Positions 51,923 through 61,375 of a stretch of DNA of 64,000 nucleotides are shown here, piece after piece. Numbering within the stretch: position 1 is the first letter of the stretch; each line of letters begins with the position of its first letter. The position numbers were made by a program, and so were the translations under genes. The notes under the pieces were generated by a model. The model did not search any database, was not told the DNA's origin, and saw only the letters and a program-made list of their open reading frames with translations. Source of the stretch: HR10 sp964615335 (GTDB lineage: Bacteria; Acidobacteriota; Blastocatellia; HR10); the NCBI GenBank assembly GCA_964615335.1, contig CAZTMT010000012.1, forward strand, positions 1-64,000, given 5' to 3'.

Positions 51923-54900
51923 TCACCAGTTCATCTTCAGCGCAAACTGAATCACGCGTGGGCCTGTGCTCGCGCTCGAAATTCGTCCGAACGCCGCCGA
52001 GAGGATGTTCGAGTCGGGATTGGCAAAACTCGGCGTGTTCGTCAGGTTGAAGAACTCCGCGCGAAATTCCACACGCACTGTCTCCGTGATCGGGATGAAC
52101 TTGATGAGAGAGAAGTCGATATTGCGCTGATCCGGCCCGCGCAGGATATTGCGTCCCGTGTTGCCAAAGGGCGCGCGCGGATCAAACGTCGTTCCCAGCG
52201 GCGGGACGAATGCTGCCGTGTTAAAAAAGCGTGTCAGACGAGCCGTGACCGGTCCCTTCAGGTTGGCGGAGCCGCGGAAGCCCGGTGCGAAATTGGCGCG
52301 CGTCAGGTTCGTTCCCCCTCCGCCCCCTGTGGCGAAGACCGTGAAGGGCAGCCCGGATTGAAACACGGCCACGCCCGCGATCTGCCAGTCGTTGAGCAGA
52401 CGCTTCCCCAAGCCGGAATCGCCGCCGTAGAACTTTGGCAAGTCGTAGGTGAAACTGTAGACGAACCGATGCCGACGGTCCCAGTCCGAGAACCCGCGAT
52501 TCAGGCGATGGTTCTGCTGATCTCCGGGATTGGCGGCCAGATCGCCCGCCAGAGGCCCCGAATTCGTGTCTATGGATTTGCTCAACGTGTAGGAGGCCAG
52601 AAACGAGAGCCCCCGACTCAAACGCTTGGTCACCGACAGCTGCAGCGAGTGATAGTACGACTGGCCCGTCGATTGAATCAGATGGAAGCCCGCGGCGATA
52701 TTGCCGTTGTGGGAGAAAGCGGGAAATGGCCTGAGGAATTGCCCGCTCGCGCGGTCGAAGATGGGTTGACTGAGGCTGAAAAGCTGCACGAGCTTCACCC
52801 CCCGCGTCCCCATGTAGCCGATCTCAAAGAGGAAATCCCGAAGTCCCTCCCACTGCACGTTCAGGCCGAACTGATGGGTGTAGGGGGTGCGAAAACCGCG
52901 ATCCAGATAGACGCCCGAGATGGGAATCGGATTGCCGAATTGATCCCGCAAGGGCGAGGGGATCTCTGGTACGACCGGAAAGGCACCAGGAGGCGGGACC
53001 TGAAGGAACGGACGCTGGAAGGGCAAGCCGAGCGCGCGCGCGACCGGAGCCGAAAAGCCCAACGTCTGCAGCAGCCGCGAGCCCGCACCCACCGGGAGGA
53101 CGAACAACGGGTAGTTGAAGAGTTGAATCCCCCCGCCGATCTGCCCCGAAGTGCGCTGGTAGTAGAGGCCATAGCCGCCCCTGAGGACCAAACGATCGTA
53201 AGCGCGCAGAGGCTTCCAGGCGAATCCGAAACGGGGCGCCCAGTCGTTTTCGTCCTGCGGAATGAGCGTCTCTTCGACAAGCGGCACGCCGGGGATGGGA
53301 TTTCTCGCATTGCGCGGGAGGACAAATCCATTGGGAGGAGGTCCCACGCGAAAGGCCTCCGGGAAGAAGCCGACAAGCCTCCCGCGCGTCTCCGTCATAT
53401 AGCCGAGAAGCTCGTAGCGCACGCCGAAGTTGAGCGTCAGCCGATCGCTCACTTTGAAGTCATCCTGCAGGAACGCGGCCAGATCCCGGACGCGCGGCTC
53501 GCGCTCGGGATCGCCCGTTCCGATGAACGAGATGAACATGTCTCCCCGGAGAAAGTCCACGAAGTTGAGGAATTGAATGAAACCGCGATTCCAGAGGCGA
53601 AAGCGTAAGAGGAACGGGTAGTGCCTCCCCTCAAATCCGGCACGGATGTTATGCCGACCTCGAATCCAGGTGAGTGTATCCCCGTAGGTGAAGTGCTCCT
53701 GCACGACCTCCGCATCGAACAGCCCCTCCGGACCGAGAGTGAAGAGCCCGAAGACGTTGATCTGCGGCAGGCCTGGGAAGAGGGCCTTTAAGGGACTCTC
53801 GATCCCCACCTGCGCGGCCTGGAGCGGCTCGCGCGGGATGGCCTCCAGGAAAATGCGCGCATAACCAAAGCGCGCTTCGTTGATCAAATGGGGACCGAAG
53901 ATGTACGTATTCCGCAGCGAGAAGACGCGGTTGTTCCGCTGCAGTGGCCCTCCCCAGCCGAGCGCGGCATTGGCGGGACGGATCACAAACGAGGTGATGG
54001 CGGCATCGGTCGTGTCGTTGTTGAAGAAGAACTTGCCCGAGAGCGCGTTCTTCGCGCTGAAACGATAATCGAGGTTCACCGTGAATTGATCCTCGCGGAA
54101 GCGCGAGAGACCCGACTGCGTCAGCGTGGTGAACACTCCGCCAGCGCCGCGCGGCGGACTCGGCACGATTCGTCGGCCATCGGGAAATCGGGCATTGAGC
54201 AAGGCCAGCGCCACCGGATGGATGTCGGCCGCCGTGAGCGGCGGAGCGCCTGGCGGCAAGAGCGTATTGCCGACAGCCGCCAGCGCTTCGGCACGGCGAT
54301 CATCGGTCAGCGCGGAAGGCAGGACGAGACTGGTGAGGCTGTTAATGAGCGAGGCCCCATTGCGTTCGCGCGTGCCTTGATAGGAGCCGAAAAAGAACGC
54401 CCGGTCTGTGACCAGAGGTCCGCCCAGCGTGAACCCGAATTGATTGCGCGTCAGGATCGGGCGCGGCTGTCCCGAGGCGTTCAGGAAGAAATCGTTGGCG
54501 TTGAGCACGCGGTTGCGTAAGAACTCATAGACGTTGCCGTGAAATTCGTTCGTCCCGGATTTGGTGACGGCGGCGATCATGCCTCCGCTGTTGCGGCCTT
54601 GCGAGGCATCGTAGAGGCCCGTCTGCACGATGAATTCTTGAATCGCCTCGGTCGCCGGGACGGGGAGATTGAACGTCGAATGCAAGGCGATGGAATTGGC
54701 ATCGATCCCATTGATCTGCAGGTTGTTCTGCCCCTGGCGTTGACCGTTGACTTGAATGATGGCATCGCCACGACCCACATCCGTCGTCCGCACGACCGAC
54801 GCGAGCGTGCCCGGCGAGAGCGCGAGCAACTGCTGGAAGTTGCGCGTCGGCAAGGGCAGTTGTCGGATCGTGCGCTCTTCGATGACGCGCCCGGTCGTGG

Positions 54901-55303
54901 GCCGATCCGCTTGCACAAGAGGCGGCTCCCCGGTCACCGTGACGGTCTCAGCGCCCAGCGGGGCAACTTCCAGCGTAGCATCCACCGTGCTCGTCAGCGT
55001 GATGCGCACAACGACCCCTTCACGGACGAGCGTCTTAAAACCCTCTCGCTTGAACTCGATGACGTATGTCCCCGGCGGCAAAAGCGGGACCGTGTAACTT
55101 CCCGACGCATCCGTCCTGGTCTCCCGCCGAATGCCCGTTACGACCTCCCTCACAACGACAGTCACGTCAGGAATTACAGCACCAGTGGGATCTTTAACGA
55201 CCCCAGCGATCTGCCCCGTGGAGGCCGTTTGCGCGAAGATCACCCCTTGGGCCCCGATGAGGAGGAGTCCCCCGATGCTCCCCGAGAGAATCTTTCGGAT
55301 CAT
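51923..55303 (-). CDS. TonB-dependent receptor with N-terminal carboxypeptidase-regulatory-like domain
   Basis: Outer-membrane receptor of 1126 aa. It has a signal peptide (SIGGLLLIGAQGVIFAQ) and a CarboxypepD_reg-like beta-sandwich (GQIAGVVKDPTGAVIPDVTV and YTVPLLPPGTYVIEFKREG). The plug domain is about 130-260 (RQLPLPTRNFQQLLALSPG, IQVNGQRQGQNNLQINGID), and a very long beta-barrel ends in VIQFALKMNW with a terminal aromatic residue. This 'Oar-like' architecture is typical of Acidobacteria. The transported ligand is unknown; complex sugars or peptides are usual guesses. The start is ATG 55303; the frame continues to 55420. It is preceded by its own promoter, which overlaps the end of a TetR-type gene. 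Confidence 0.92.
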   Translation of the reverse strand: MIRKILSGSIGGLLLIGAQGVIFAQTASTGQIAGVVKDPTGAVIPDVTVVVREVVTGIRRETRTDASGSYTVPLLPPGTYVIEFKREGFKTLVREGVVVRITLTSTVDATLEVAPLGAETVTVTGEPPLVQADRPTTGRVIEERTIRQLPLPTRNFQQLLALSPGTLASVVRTTDVGRGDAIIQVNGQRQGQNNLQINGIDANSIALHSTFNLPVPATEAIQEFIVQTGLYDASQGRNSGGMIAAVTKSGTNEFHGNVYEFLRNRVLNANDFFLNASGQPRPILTRNQFGFTLGGPLVTDRAFFFGSYQGTRERNGASLINSLTSLVLPSALTDDRRAEALAAVGNTLLPPGAPPLTAADIHPVALALLNARFPDGRRIVPSPPRGAGGVFTTLTQSGLSRFREDQFTVNLDYRFSAKNALSGKFFFNNDTTDAAITSFVIRPANAALGWGGPLQRNNRVFSLRNTYIFGPHLINEARFGYARIFLEAIPREPLQAAQVGIESPLKALFPGLPQINVFGLFTLGPEGLFDAEVVQEHFTYGDTLTWIRGRHNIRAGFEGRHYPFLLRFRLWNRGFIQFLNFVDFLRGDMFISFIGTGDPEREPRVRDLAAFLQDDFKVSDRLTLNFGVRYELLGYMTETRGRLVGFFPEAFRVGPPPNGFVLPRNARNPIPGVPLVEETLIPQDENDWAPRFGFAWKPLRAYDRLVLRGGYGLYYQRTSGQIGGGIQLFNYPLFVLPVGAGSRLLQTLGFSAPVARALGLPFQRPFLQVPPPGAFPVVPEIPSPLRDQFGNPIPISGVYLDRGFRTPYTHQFGLNVQWEGLRDFLFEIGYMGTRGVKLVQLFSLSQPIFDRASGQFLRPFPAFSHNGNIAAGFHLIQSTGQSYYHSLQLSVTKRLSRGLSFLASYTLSKSIDTNSGPLAGDLAANPGDQQNHRLNRGFSDWDRRHRFVYSFTYDLPKFYGGDSGLGKRLLNDWQIAGVAVFQSGLPFTVFATGGGGGTNLTRANFAPGFRGSANLKGPVTARLTRFFNTAAFVPPLGTTFDPRAPFGNTGRNILRGPDQRNIDFSLIKFIPITETVRVEFRAEFFNLTNTPSFANPDSNILSAAFGRISSASTGPRVIQFALKMNW

Positions 55304-55338
55304 GTTCTTCCCCTCCCGACAATTTTTGAGACGTGATT

Positions 55339-55368
55339 CATATACCAAAAATAGGAGGAGATTGTCAA
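55339..55368 (-). promoter_or_regulatory. Promoter of the TonB-dependent receptor
   Basis: Minus-strand TTGACA (55363-55368), 18-nt spacer, TATATG (55339-55344). The -35 overlaps the last codons of the upstream double-TetR gene. Confidence 0.6.
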
Positions 55369-56630
55369 GGGCGTTTCTTCCCCGAGGGAGAAGCGGCGAG
55401 TCCGTGAAGGAGAAGGTCAATGACCGAATCGAAGATATGAGCGGGCATAGAGGCGCGTTTGGACCACGCCGCCCAGCGCAGCCCGAGGAAGTGAGCGATC
55501 CCCATCAAGCAATAGGCCAGCGTCCGGGCATCCACTGGGCGGATTTCGCCGCGTCGCATCCCTTGCGTGAGTCCCCTCACGTATCCGTCTGCCAGACGTT
55601 CGAAATACCAGCGCGCGATGGCCGGATTCGCGAACTCGGCCTCGCGGACGATCCGGTAGGCCTCCCTGTTTTGGCGGACAAAGCGAAAGAAGGCGCGAAA
55701 CCCTTCGCGCTCGATCTCCCGACGATCCTGCACCCCAGCGATCGCGGCGCGCGCGTTACGCCTCAGCCGCGCGTTTATATCGCGGACCAGTTCGGCCAAG
55801 ATCTCCATCTTGCTGGGGAAGTACAAGTAAAAGGCTCCCAGTGAGACGCCGGCCCGGCGCGTGATGTCCGCAATGGACGTGGCGTAAAAGCCTTTGCGCC
55901 CAAAGCACGCTTGGGCCGCCTCGAGCAACCTGCGACGCGTTTGCTCGCCCCGAGTCGGAGGAGGCTCCTGGGAGGCGATGGCATGGGACGGCGCCGCCGG
56001 CTGCGGCGAGCGCGGCCGATAGGGACGACCTGTATCGAGGCCATACAAGAGGAGATCCACGGCCCCCCGAAGTGCTGACTCCGGCACGTCGCCCGCGCCC
56101 AGAATGAGCCACTGAAGGGCCAAGAAGTGCACCACACCGATGGCGGCCACAGCCGCGACCTGAAAGTTACTCGAGCGCAATTCCCCCTGACGACGAGCCT
56201 CGGCGAAGAACTCAGCCAAAGGTCGGGTCAACCCCTCGTAGAACTGAATGTGCACGCGCCTGTTAACGAATTCGATCTGGCGGAAGATCTGGTACAGGGC
56301 CCGATTCTCCTGGATGAAAGTCAAGAATGCCCGAAAGGCCCGATACAACCGGGCGGCCACATCGCCCTCCGTTTGCAAGGCCGCGCGGAGCTGCGCCCGC
56401 AAGGCCTTGCTGAGCCGAGCTGCCAGCTCCAAAAAGATCTCCTCCTTATTGCGGAAATAGTGGTAGAACACCCCATTGGCCACGCCCGCGCGCCGACAGA
56501 TCTCCAAGACCGAAGCTTCGTGATAACTTTTGTGCTCGAAGACCTGCTTGGCCGCGGCCAGCAGCTTCTCCCGGCAGGCCAGGCCCTTGGGCGTAACGGG
56601 ATATCTGACCTTTTGGCCGCTTCTGGCCAT
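55365..56630 (-). CDS. Tandem double TetR/AcrR-family regulator
   Basis: A 421-aa protein made of two complete TetR units. Unit 1 has its HTH at about 36-62 (ASVLEICRRAGVANGVFYHYF) and a ligand/dimer domain to about 205. After a Pro-rich linker, unit 2 has an HTH (TSIADITRRAGVSLGAFYLYF) and its own C-terminal helices (AYCLMGIAHFLGLRWAAW). Both halves share FL(A/G)L-W and DLLL-GL motifs, so they look like an internal duplication. A normal TetR is ~200 aa and dimerises; this may be a covalent dimer. It probably regulates the receptor gene downstream, itself or the divergent oxidoreductase. ATG 56630 lacks a strong ribosome site. Confidence 0.88.
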   Translation of the reverse strand: MARSGQKVRYPVTPKGLACREKLLAAAKQVFEHKSYHEASVLEICRRAGVANGVFYHYFRNKEEIFLELAARLSKALRAQLRAALQTEGDVAARLYRAFRAFLTFIQENRALYQIFRQIEFVNRRVHIQFYEGLTRPLAEFFAEARRQGELRSSNFQVAAVAAIGVVHFLALQWLILGAGDVPESALRGAVDLLLYGLDTGRPYRPRSPQPAAPSHAIASQEPPPTRGEQTRRRLLEAAQACFGRKGFYATSIADITRRAGVSLGAFYLYFPSKMEILAELVRDINARLRRNARAAIAGVQDRREIEREGFRAFFRFVRQNREAYRIVREAEFANPAIARWYFERLADGYVRGLTQGMRRGEIRPVDARTLAYCLMGIAHFLGLRWAAWSKRASMPAHIFDSVIDLLLHGLAASPSGKKRP

Positions 56631-56864
56631 TACTTCGCAGCAGCAATGTAGCACAGATGAAGAGATCCAAACAAGTGAGGCCCTCTCGCAGACTCCTCCC
56701 CCACGGATCATAAGGATTCACGACGTCCTCGGACTCGATGCGCCTTCAAGCCGGTTCAGAACGTGTGCACGGATCCTGCCGCATGCTCATGCCCTGACGC
56801 GCCCACCGGCAAAAGCGGCGCTGCTGACGAGTCCGGAAGTTTCCCCACTCCGGCCCTCACATGG

Positions 56865-56880
56865 TATGATGAGAACTCAT
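56865..56880 (+). promoter_or_regulatory. -10 element overlapped by a short inverted repeat
   Basis: TATGAT (56865-56870) upstream of the quinone oxidoreductase gene overlaps the inverted repeat ATGAG-AA-CTCAT (56869-56880). It is a possible operator of the divergent TetR-type protein. The -35 is poor. The rest of the 276-bp gap (56631-56906) shows nothing else. Confidence 0.3.
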
Positions 56881-56906
56881 GCGTGAGATGAGCAGGAGGA
56901 AAGAGC

Positions 56907-57875
56907 ATGCGAGCCATACGCGTACATGAGTACGGTGGGCCTGAGGTCCTGCGCCCGGAGGAAGTTCCCCTCCCGGAGCCCGGTCCGGGGGAGGCGCGCG
57001 TCAGGCTCCAAGCCATCGGCGTCAACTTCATTGACATTTACCATCGCACGGGCCTCTATCCGAATCCGCGCCCGTTCACGCCGGGAATCGAGGGCGCCGG
57101 CATTGTGGAGGCCGTCGGTCCTGACGTCACGGAGGTGCGCGTGGGGGATCGCGTCGCCTATGCCCTTTCGCTCGGCGCGTATGCTGAATATGCGGTCGTT
57201 CCGGCCTGGAAGCTCGTCCCCCTTCCCGAAGGGATGGACAGTCTCACGGCGGCGGCGGCGATGGTTCAGGGGCTGACGGCTCATTATCTCACGCACAGCA
57301 CGCGCGCGCTCGGACCGGGCGACACGGTACTGGTCCACGCGGCGGCCGGGGGAACGGGACGGCTGATCGTCCAGATGGCCAAGCTCCGAGGCGCGCGCGT
57401 CATCGGTACGGTCTCAACCGAAGAGAAAGCCCGGCGCGCCCGCGAAGCCGGCGCCGATGAGGTCATCCTCTATACGCAAAGCGACTTCGAGGCCGAAGTG
57501 AAACGCCTGACCGACGGCCGGGGCGTTGATGTTGTCTACGATTCCGTCGGCCAGGCGACGTTCGAGAAGAGTTTGAATTGCCTGAAGCCGCGCGGCTACA
57601 TGGTGCTCTTCGGGCAATCCAGCGGCCCCGTCCCGCCTCTGGATCCGCTGCTTCTCTCGACAAAGGGATCGCTTTTTCTCACGCGCCCGCATCTGATGCA
57701 CTACGCGCAGACGCGCGCGGAACTCCTTGAGCGCGCCCGCGATCTCTTCCAGTGGATTCAACAGGGGCGAGTGACGCTGCATATTGAGCGCGTGCTGGCG
57801 CTCGAGGAGGCCGCTCAGGCCCATCGCCTCTTAGTCGAACGGCGCTCGGTGGGCAAGCTCCTGCTTCGTCCGTGA
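56907..57875 (+). CDS. Quinone oxidoreductase (zeta-crystallin-like, NADPH)
   Basis: Zinc-free medium-chain reductase of 322 aa, QOR type. It has the N-terminal RPFTPGIEGAGIVEAVG, the NADPH Rossmann segment HAAAGGTGRLIVQMAKLRGARVIGTVS (about 145-172), GRGVDVVYDSVGQATFEKSL and GYMVLFGQSSGPVPP, and the C-terminal LEEAAQAHRLLVERRSVGKLLL. There are no zinc-ligand Cys clusters. It reduces quinones or alpha,beta-unsaturated carbonyls. AGGAGG precedes the ATG. It is divergent from the double-TetR gene and convergent with the TolC-family gene 12 bp away. Confidence 0.92.
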   Translation: MRAIRVHEYGGPEVLRPEEVPLPEPGPGEARVRLQAIGVNFIDIYHRTGLYPNPRPFTPGIEGAGIVEAVGPDVTEVRVGDRVAYALSLGAYAEYAVVPAWKLVPLPEGMDSLTAAAAMVQGLTAHYLTHSTRALGPGDTVLVHAAAGGTGRLIVQMAKLRGARVIGTVSTEEKARRAREAGADEVILYTQSDFEAEVKRLTDGRGVDVVYDSVGQATFEKSLNCLKPRGYMVLFGQSSGPVPPLDPLLLSTKGSLFLTRPHLMHYAQTRAELLERARDLFQWIQQGRVTLHIERVLALEEAAQAHRLLVERRSVGKLLLRP

Positions 57876-57887
57876 GTTTGCCTCCCC

Positions 57888-59603
57888 TCAGCGAGACTCG
57901 GTGGAGAGGCGGATGTTGTAGACATCCAGTGTCGTCCCCAGGACGCGTTGCAGCTCGGCGATCGCCTTGTTATAGGCGATCAGAGCCTGCAGCTCGGCTC
58001 CGCGCGCCTGCGAGAGCTGATTCTGATATTGCAGGACGAGGAAGTTCGTGGACATTCCGGCGGCGAACCGCTCCTGTTCCCCCTCGAGCTGCTTCTCCCG
58101 GGCGATGCGTGCGGCGCGCGCGGCTTCGATGCTCTGACGCGCCGCCTCGACGTTCTGCAGCGCATTTCGGACCTCGATGGCGATCCGCTGCCGAAGCTGC
58201 TGCTCCTGATACTCCAGCGCGCGTGCCTGTGCCCGAGCCTGCCCCAGTTGCGCCTCGGCCACGCGGTTCCGCAAGGGGAAGCTCACGCTCACCCCGATGG
58301 CCACATCGCGAAAGCGCTGGCGCAAGGCGTTGGTGACGGCCTGGCCTGCCCCTCCTAAGAATTGCGCAGCCACGCCTCCGGCGAGAAAGGGGAATTCCGG
58401 CGGGGGAGGAGCTTGCGTCCCCGCCAGACCGAAAGAGGCATAGCGCACGAGCAGATTAATCGCCGGCCGCGTTTGATTCGCGAAGTACCGGATGTTGACA
58501 TCGGTCTGCTCCTTCTGAAGCTGCAACTGCTTCAACTCCGGACGATTCAGAAGGGCCAAGCGCAGGGCGCTCTCCTCATCCAGAGTCGGAGGCACGTATT
58601 CGATGTCCTCCGTCGGCACGATATTGGCCCTCCAGAGCGGATCGTCCAGACGAGGCAGGATCAGCCCCTTCAGCGCATTCTCGGCCAGGGTGACCTGGGC
58701 GATGGCCGCAATCAGCTCCTGATTCCGCCGTTCGATCTCCGCCAGAGATTGATGCAACTCGATCGGGGGAAGCGTTCCCGCCTCCACGCGCTGCTGGTTC
58801 TCCTCATGCTGCCGTCGGGCCAGCTCGACGGCTTCTTGCAGGATCTCGACCTGTCGAATGGCGAAGATGAGGTCGTAATAGGCCTTCTGCACCTGCGCGA
58901 TGATCTCGATGACGCGCTGGCGGAACTGGCTGTCGGAGAGATCCAGCGCCTTCTTAGCGATTCGGATCTGCTGCTGCGCCGGATTCCACCGGAAGTTGCG
59001 CCAGAGAGGCTGCGTGAAATCCACAGCCAGTGTCGTGAAAAATTGCGGATTCAGCGTGGCGAAGATCGAGTTGGTCGTCGTGCGCTGATTGGAGAAGGTG
59101 AGCTGCCAGCTCCCTCCGGTGGGGAGCATCTGGTTCATGCCGAAATTGTACGTGAGCGTGCGGCTCCGCTGCGCGTTGGCATCGCGTCCGGCCTGAAGCC
59201 GCGAGGCGGCGGGCACCGAACGGGATTCGAATCCGAGGCCCTGCGCGGATGCCCCTCCGGCGAAACCCGTGGCTGCCAGCGCAGCCGCCGGAGGGGGGGC
59301 TCCGATCGCGATCAGGGGATCATACGCCCCTTGGGCGGCACGAAGAGCGAACTCGCTCATCTGAACCCCCACGCGCTGCACTTGAATCTCATTGTTGTTC
59401 TCCAGCGCCTTCAAAATGGCATCATGCAGCGACAGATACCACAGATTCTCCACGTCCACGCCCACGCGCTTGACCTTGAGCGGCTTCACCCGCCCCGCCG
59501 TTTGCGAGAGATCCTGCGCCCCGAGGACGCAGATGGGAAAAAGGTTGAAGACCACGATCCCTAACACCCCGAGACCGAAGGCCGTGCGGCGTTTGTCCGT
59601 CAT
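57888..59603 (-). CDS. TolC-family outer-membrane efflux protein
   Basis: Outer-membrane factor of 571 aa with a signal peptide (GVLGIVVFNLFPICVLGAQ). Two repeats of long coiled-coil helices, rich in heptads, are visible at about 190-260 and 430-540 (QVQKAYYDLIFAIRQVEILQE and ARALEYQEQQLRQRIAIEVRNALQNVE). The second ends in YNKAIAELQRVLGTTLD, the classic TolC C-terminal signature. No adaptor or pump gene is adjacent, so its efflux partner is elsewhere. ATG 59603 has GGAGGG eight bases upstream. A Gly/Ala/Gln-rich insert sits near residues 85-130. Confidence 0.88.
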   Translation of the reverse strand: MTDKRRTAFGLGVLGIVVFNLFPICVLGAQDLSQTAGRVKPLKVKRVGVDVENLWYLSLHDAILKALENNNEIQVQRVGVQMSEFALRAAQGAYDPLIAIGAPPPAAALAATGFAGGASAQGLGFESRSVPAASRLQAGRDANAQRSRTLTYNFGMNQMLPTGGSWQLTFSNQRTTTNSIFATLNPQFFTTLAVDFTQPLWRNFRWNPAQQQIRIAKKALDLSDSQFRQRVIEIIAQVQKAYYDLIFAIRQVEILQEAVELARRQHEENQQRVEAGTLPPIELHQSLAEIERRNQELIAAIAQVTLAENALKGLILPRLDDPLWRANIVPTEDIEYVPPTLDEESALRLALLNRPELKQLQLQKEQTDVNIRYFANQTRPAINLLVRYASFGLAGTQAPPPPEFPFLAGGVAAQFLGGAGQAVTNALRQRFRDVAIGVSVSFPLRNRVAEAQLGQARAQARALEYQEQQLRQRIAIEVRNALQNVEAARQSIEAARAARIAREKQLEGEQERFAAGMSTNFLVLQYQNQLSQARGAELQALIAYNKAIAELQRVLGTTLDVYNIRLSTESR

Positions 59604-59682
59604 CTCCGTATCCCTCCTCACCGAAGAAAATCACTTCGACATATTTTCCGCGAGCTTCGCCTTGCGGCGCAAGGCACAGGTC

Positions 59683-59713
59683 TTGACAGAGGCACCTCTC
59701 TCTCCCCTACAAT
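59683..59713 (+). promoter_or_regulatory. Promoter of the AbgB-like M20 gene
   Basis: TTGACA (59683-59688), 19-nt spacer, TACAAT (59708-59713), followed by a GGAGGAGGAGGAGG ribosome site before ATG 59754. Confidence 0.5.
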
Positions 59714-59753
59714 CCCGCCGTCACGACGACATCGGAGGAGGAGGAGGAGGAAT

Positions 59754-61346
59754 ATGGTGAAACGCATCCTGATCGTCCTTCTGCTGGGCCTGGTGAGCTT
59801 CTGGCCGGGGTCCGGTGACTTGCGAGCCCGCGAGCGCGCGGCGCTCTCTTCCGCGCAGATTGAAGCCTATCGGCAACAGGTGCTTACGACGATCGAAGGG
59901 ATGAGAAAATTCACTCAGGTCATGGTGGACATGATTTTCAGCTTCGCCGAATTGGGCTTTCAGGAGTTCGAGACATCGCGCTACGTGACAGGGATTCTGG
60001 AGAAAGAAGGGTTCCGTGTCGAGCGGGGTGTCGCCGGGATCCCCACGGCGTGGGTGGCGAGCTGGGGTCAAGGCCGACCCGTGATCGGTTTCATCGCCGA
60101 TATTGACGCCATTCCCGGCGCTTCGCAGAAGCCGGGCGTTGCCTATCACGATCCGATCGTCGAGGGAGCGCCCGGACATGGGGAAGGGCATAACGCAGGA
60201 CAGGCGGTGATCGTCACGGCGGCTTTGGCGCTCAAAAAGCTCATGCAAGAGCATCGGCTTGCGGGGACACTCACGCTCTATCCCGGAGTCGCCGAGGAGC
60301 TGCTCGGGAGCAAGAACTACTTCGTGCGCGCGGGCCTTTTCAAGGACGTGGACATTGTGCTGGGCGCGCACATCAGCGATGGGTTCAGCACGGCCTATGG
60401 CGTGACGAACACGGGCCTGGTCTCGACGCAATTCACTTTCCGCGGAGAAGCGGCGCACAGCGCCGGAGCGCCCTGGCGGGGACGCAGCGCGCTGGATGCC
60501 GTCGAGCTGATGAACGTCGCCTGGAACTTCCGGCGCGAGCACTTGCGCCCGCAGCATCGCTCGCACTACATCATCGTCGAAGGAGGGGATCAGCCCAACG
60601 TCGTTCCGGATCGCGCGACCGTGTGGTACTACTTCCGCGAGACTGACTACGCGCGCATCAAGGCGCTGCACGAACTGGGTCAGAAGATCGCCAAGGCAGC
60701 CGCTCTGATGACCGATACCGAAGTCACCGAACGGATCCTGGCGGCGACCTGGCCCACGCATTTCAACAAGGTCGTCGCCGAGGTGCTGCAGAAGAACATC
60801 GAGCGCGTCGGGATGCCCCAATGGAGCGAAGCCGATCAGGCCCTGGCCAGGGCCTTGCAGAAGGAAGTCGGAGCCGAACCGATCGGCCTGCGGACGGAGG
60901 TCGGTCGGCTCCAGGGCGAGCGCGAGGCCATAAGCGCCGGATCGGATGACATCGGCGAGATCTCCTGGAACGTCCCCACGGTCTACTTGCGCTTCCCCGG
61001 AAATATCCCGGGCCTTCCGGGCCATCACTGGGCGAATGCCGTGAGCATGGCCACGCCGATCGCTCACAAGGGAGCGACAGCCGGAGCCAAAGCGATCGCG
61101 CTCACAGCCCTGGACTTCCTCACCCAACCTGAGCTCGTGCAGGCCGCTTGGGCTTACTTTCGCGAGCAGACGCGGAATCAATCCTGGGTCTCACTCATCC
61201 CGGAGGGCACGCCGCCTCCGATTCATCTCAACCGAGAGAAGATGGAGCGATTCCGCCCGCACCTGGAGCGGTTTCGCTTTAATCCGGACAAGTACGAGAC
61301 CTATCTCGAACAGCTCGGCATCCGCTATCCGACACTTCGCCAGTGA
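59754..61346 (+). CDS. Exported M20 amidohydrolase, aminobenzoyl-glutamate hydrolase (AbgB)-like
   Basis: A 530-aa zinc amidohydrolase with signal peptide (ILIVLLLGLVSFWPGSGD). It has FAELGFQEFETSRYV, GFIADIDAIPGASQKPG, the metal-binding APGHGEGHNAGQAV, GVAEELLGSKNYFVRAG with catalytic Glu, GEAAHSAGAPWRGRSAL from the dimerisation domain and GLPGHHWANAV near the C-terminus. The long C-terminal extension (after about 470) is unusual for AbgB. It cleaves an acyl-amino-acid or peptide amide; the substrate is unknown. It is divergent from the TolC-family gene. Confidence 0.88.
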   Translation: MVKRILIVLLLGLVSFWPGSGDLRARERAALSSAQIEAYRQQVLTTIEGMRKFTQVMVDMIFSFAELGFQEFETSRYVTGILEKEGFRVERGVAGIPTAWVASWGQGRPVIGFIADIDAIPGASQKPGVAYHDPIVEGAPGHGEGHNAGQAVIVTAALALKKLMQEHRLAGTLTLYPGVAEELLGSKNYFVRAGLFKDVDIVLGAHISDGFSTAYGVTNTGLVSTQFTFRGEAAHSAGAPWRGRSALDAVELMNVAWNFRREHLRPQHRSHYIIVEGGDQPNVVPDRATVWYYFRETDYARIKALHELGQKIAKAAALMTDTEVTERILAATWPTHFNKVVAEVLQKNIERVGMPQWSEADQALARALQKEVGAEPIGLRTEVGRLQGEREAISAGSDDIGEISWNVPTVYLRFPGNIPGLPGHHWANAVSMATPIAHKGATAGAKAIALTALDFLTQPELVQAAWAYFREQTRNQSWVSLIPEGTPPPIHLNREKMERFRPHLERFRFNPDKYETYLEQLGIRYPTLRQ

Positions 61347-61375
61347 GCGCGGGGCCGTTTGAGCAACGCTCTCGC

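Noticed and set aside
50591..53608. 1005-codon open frame on the plus strand
   Set aside because: It lies antisense to the aldehyde dehydrogenase and TonB-dependent receptor genes, has no recognisable domain and has an Arg/His-rich composition typical of shadow frames in GC-rich DNA.
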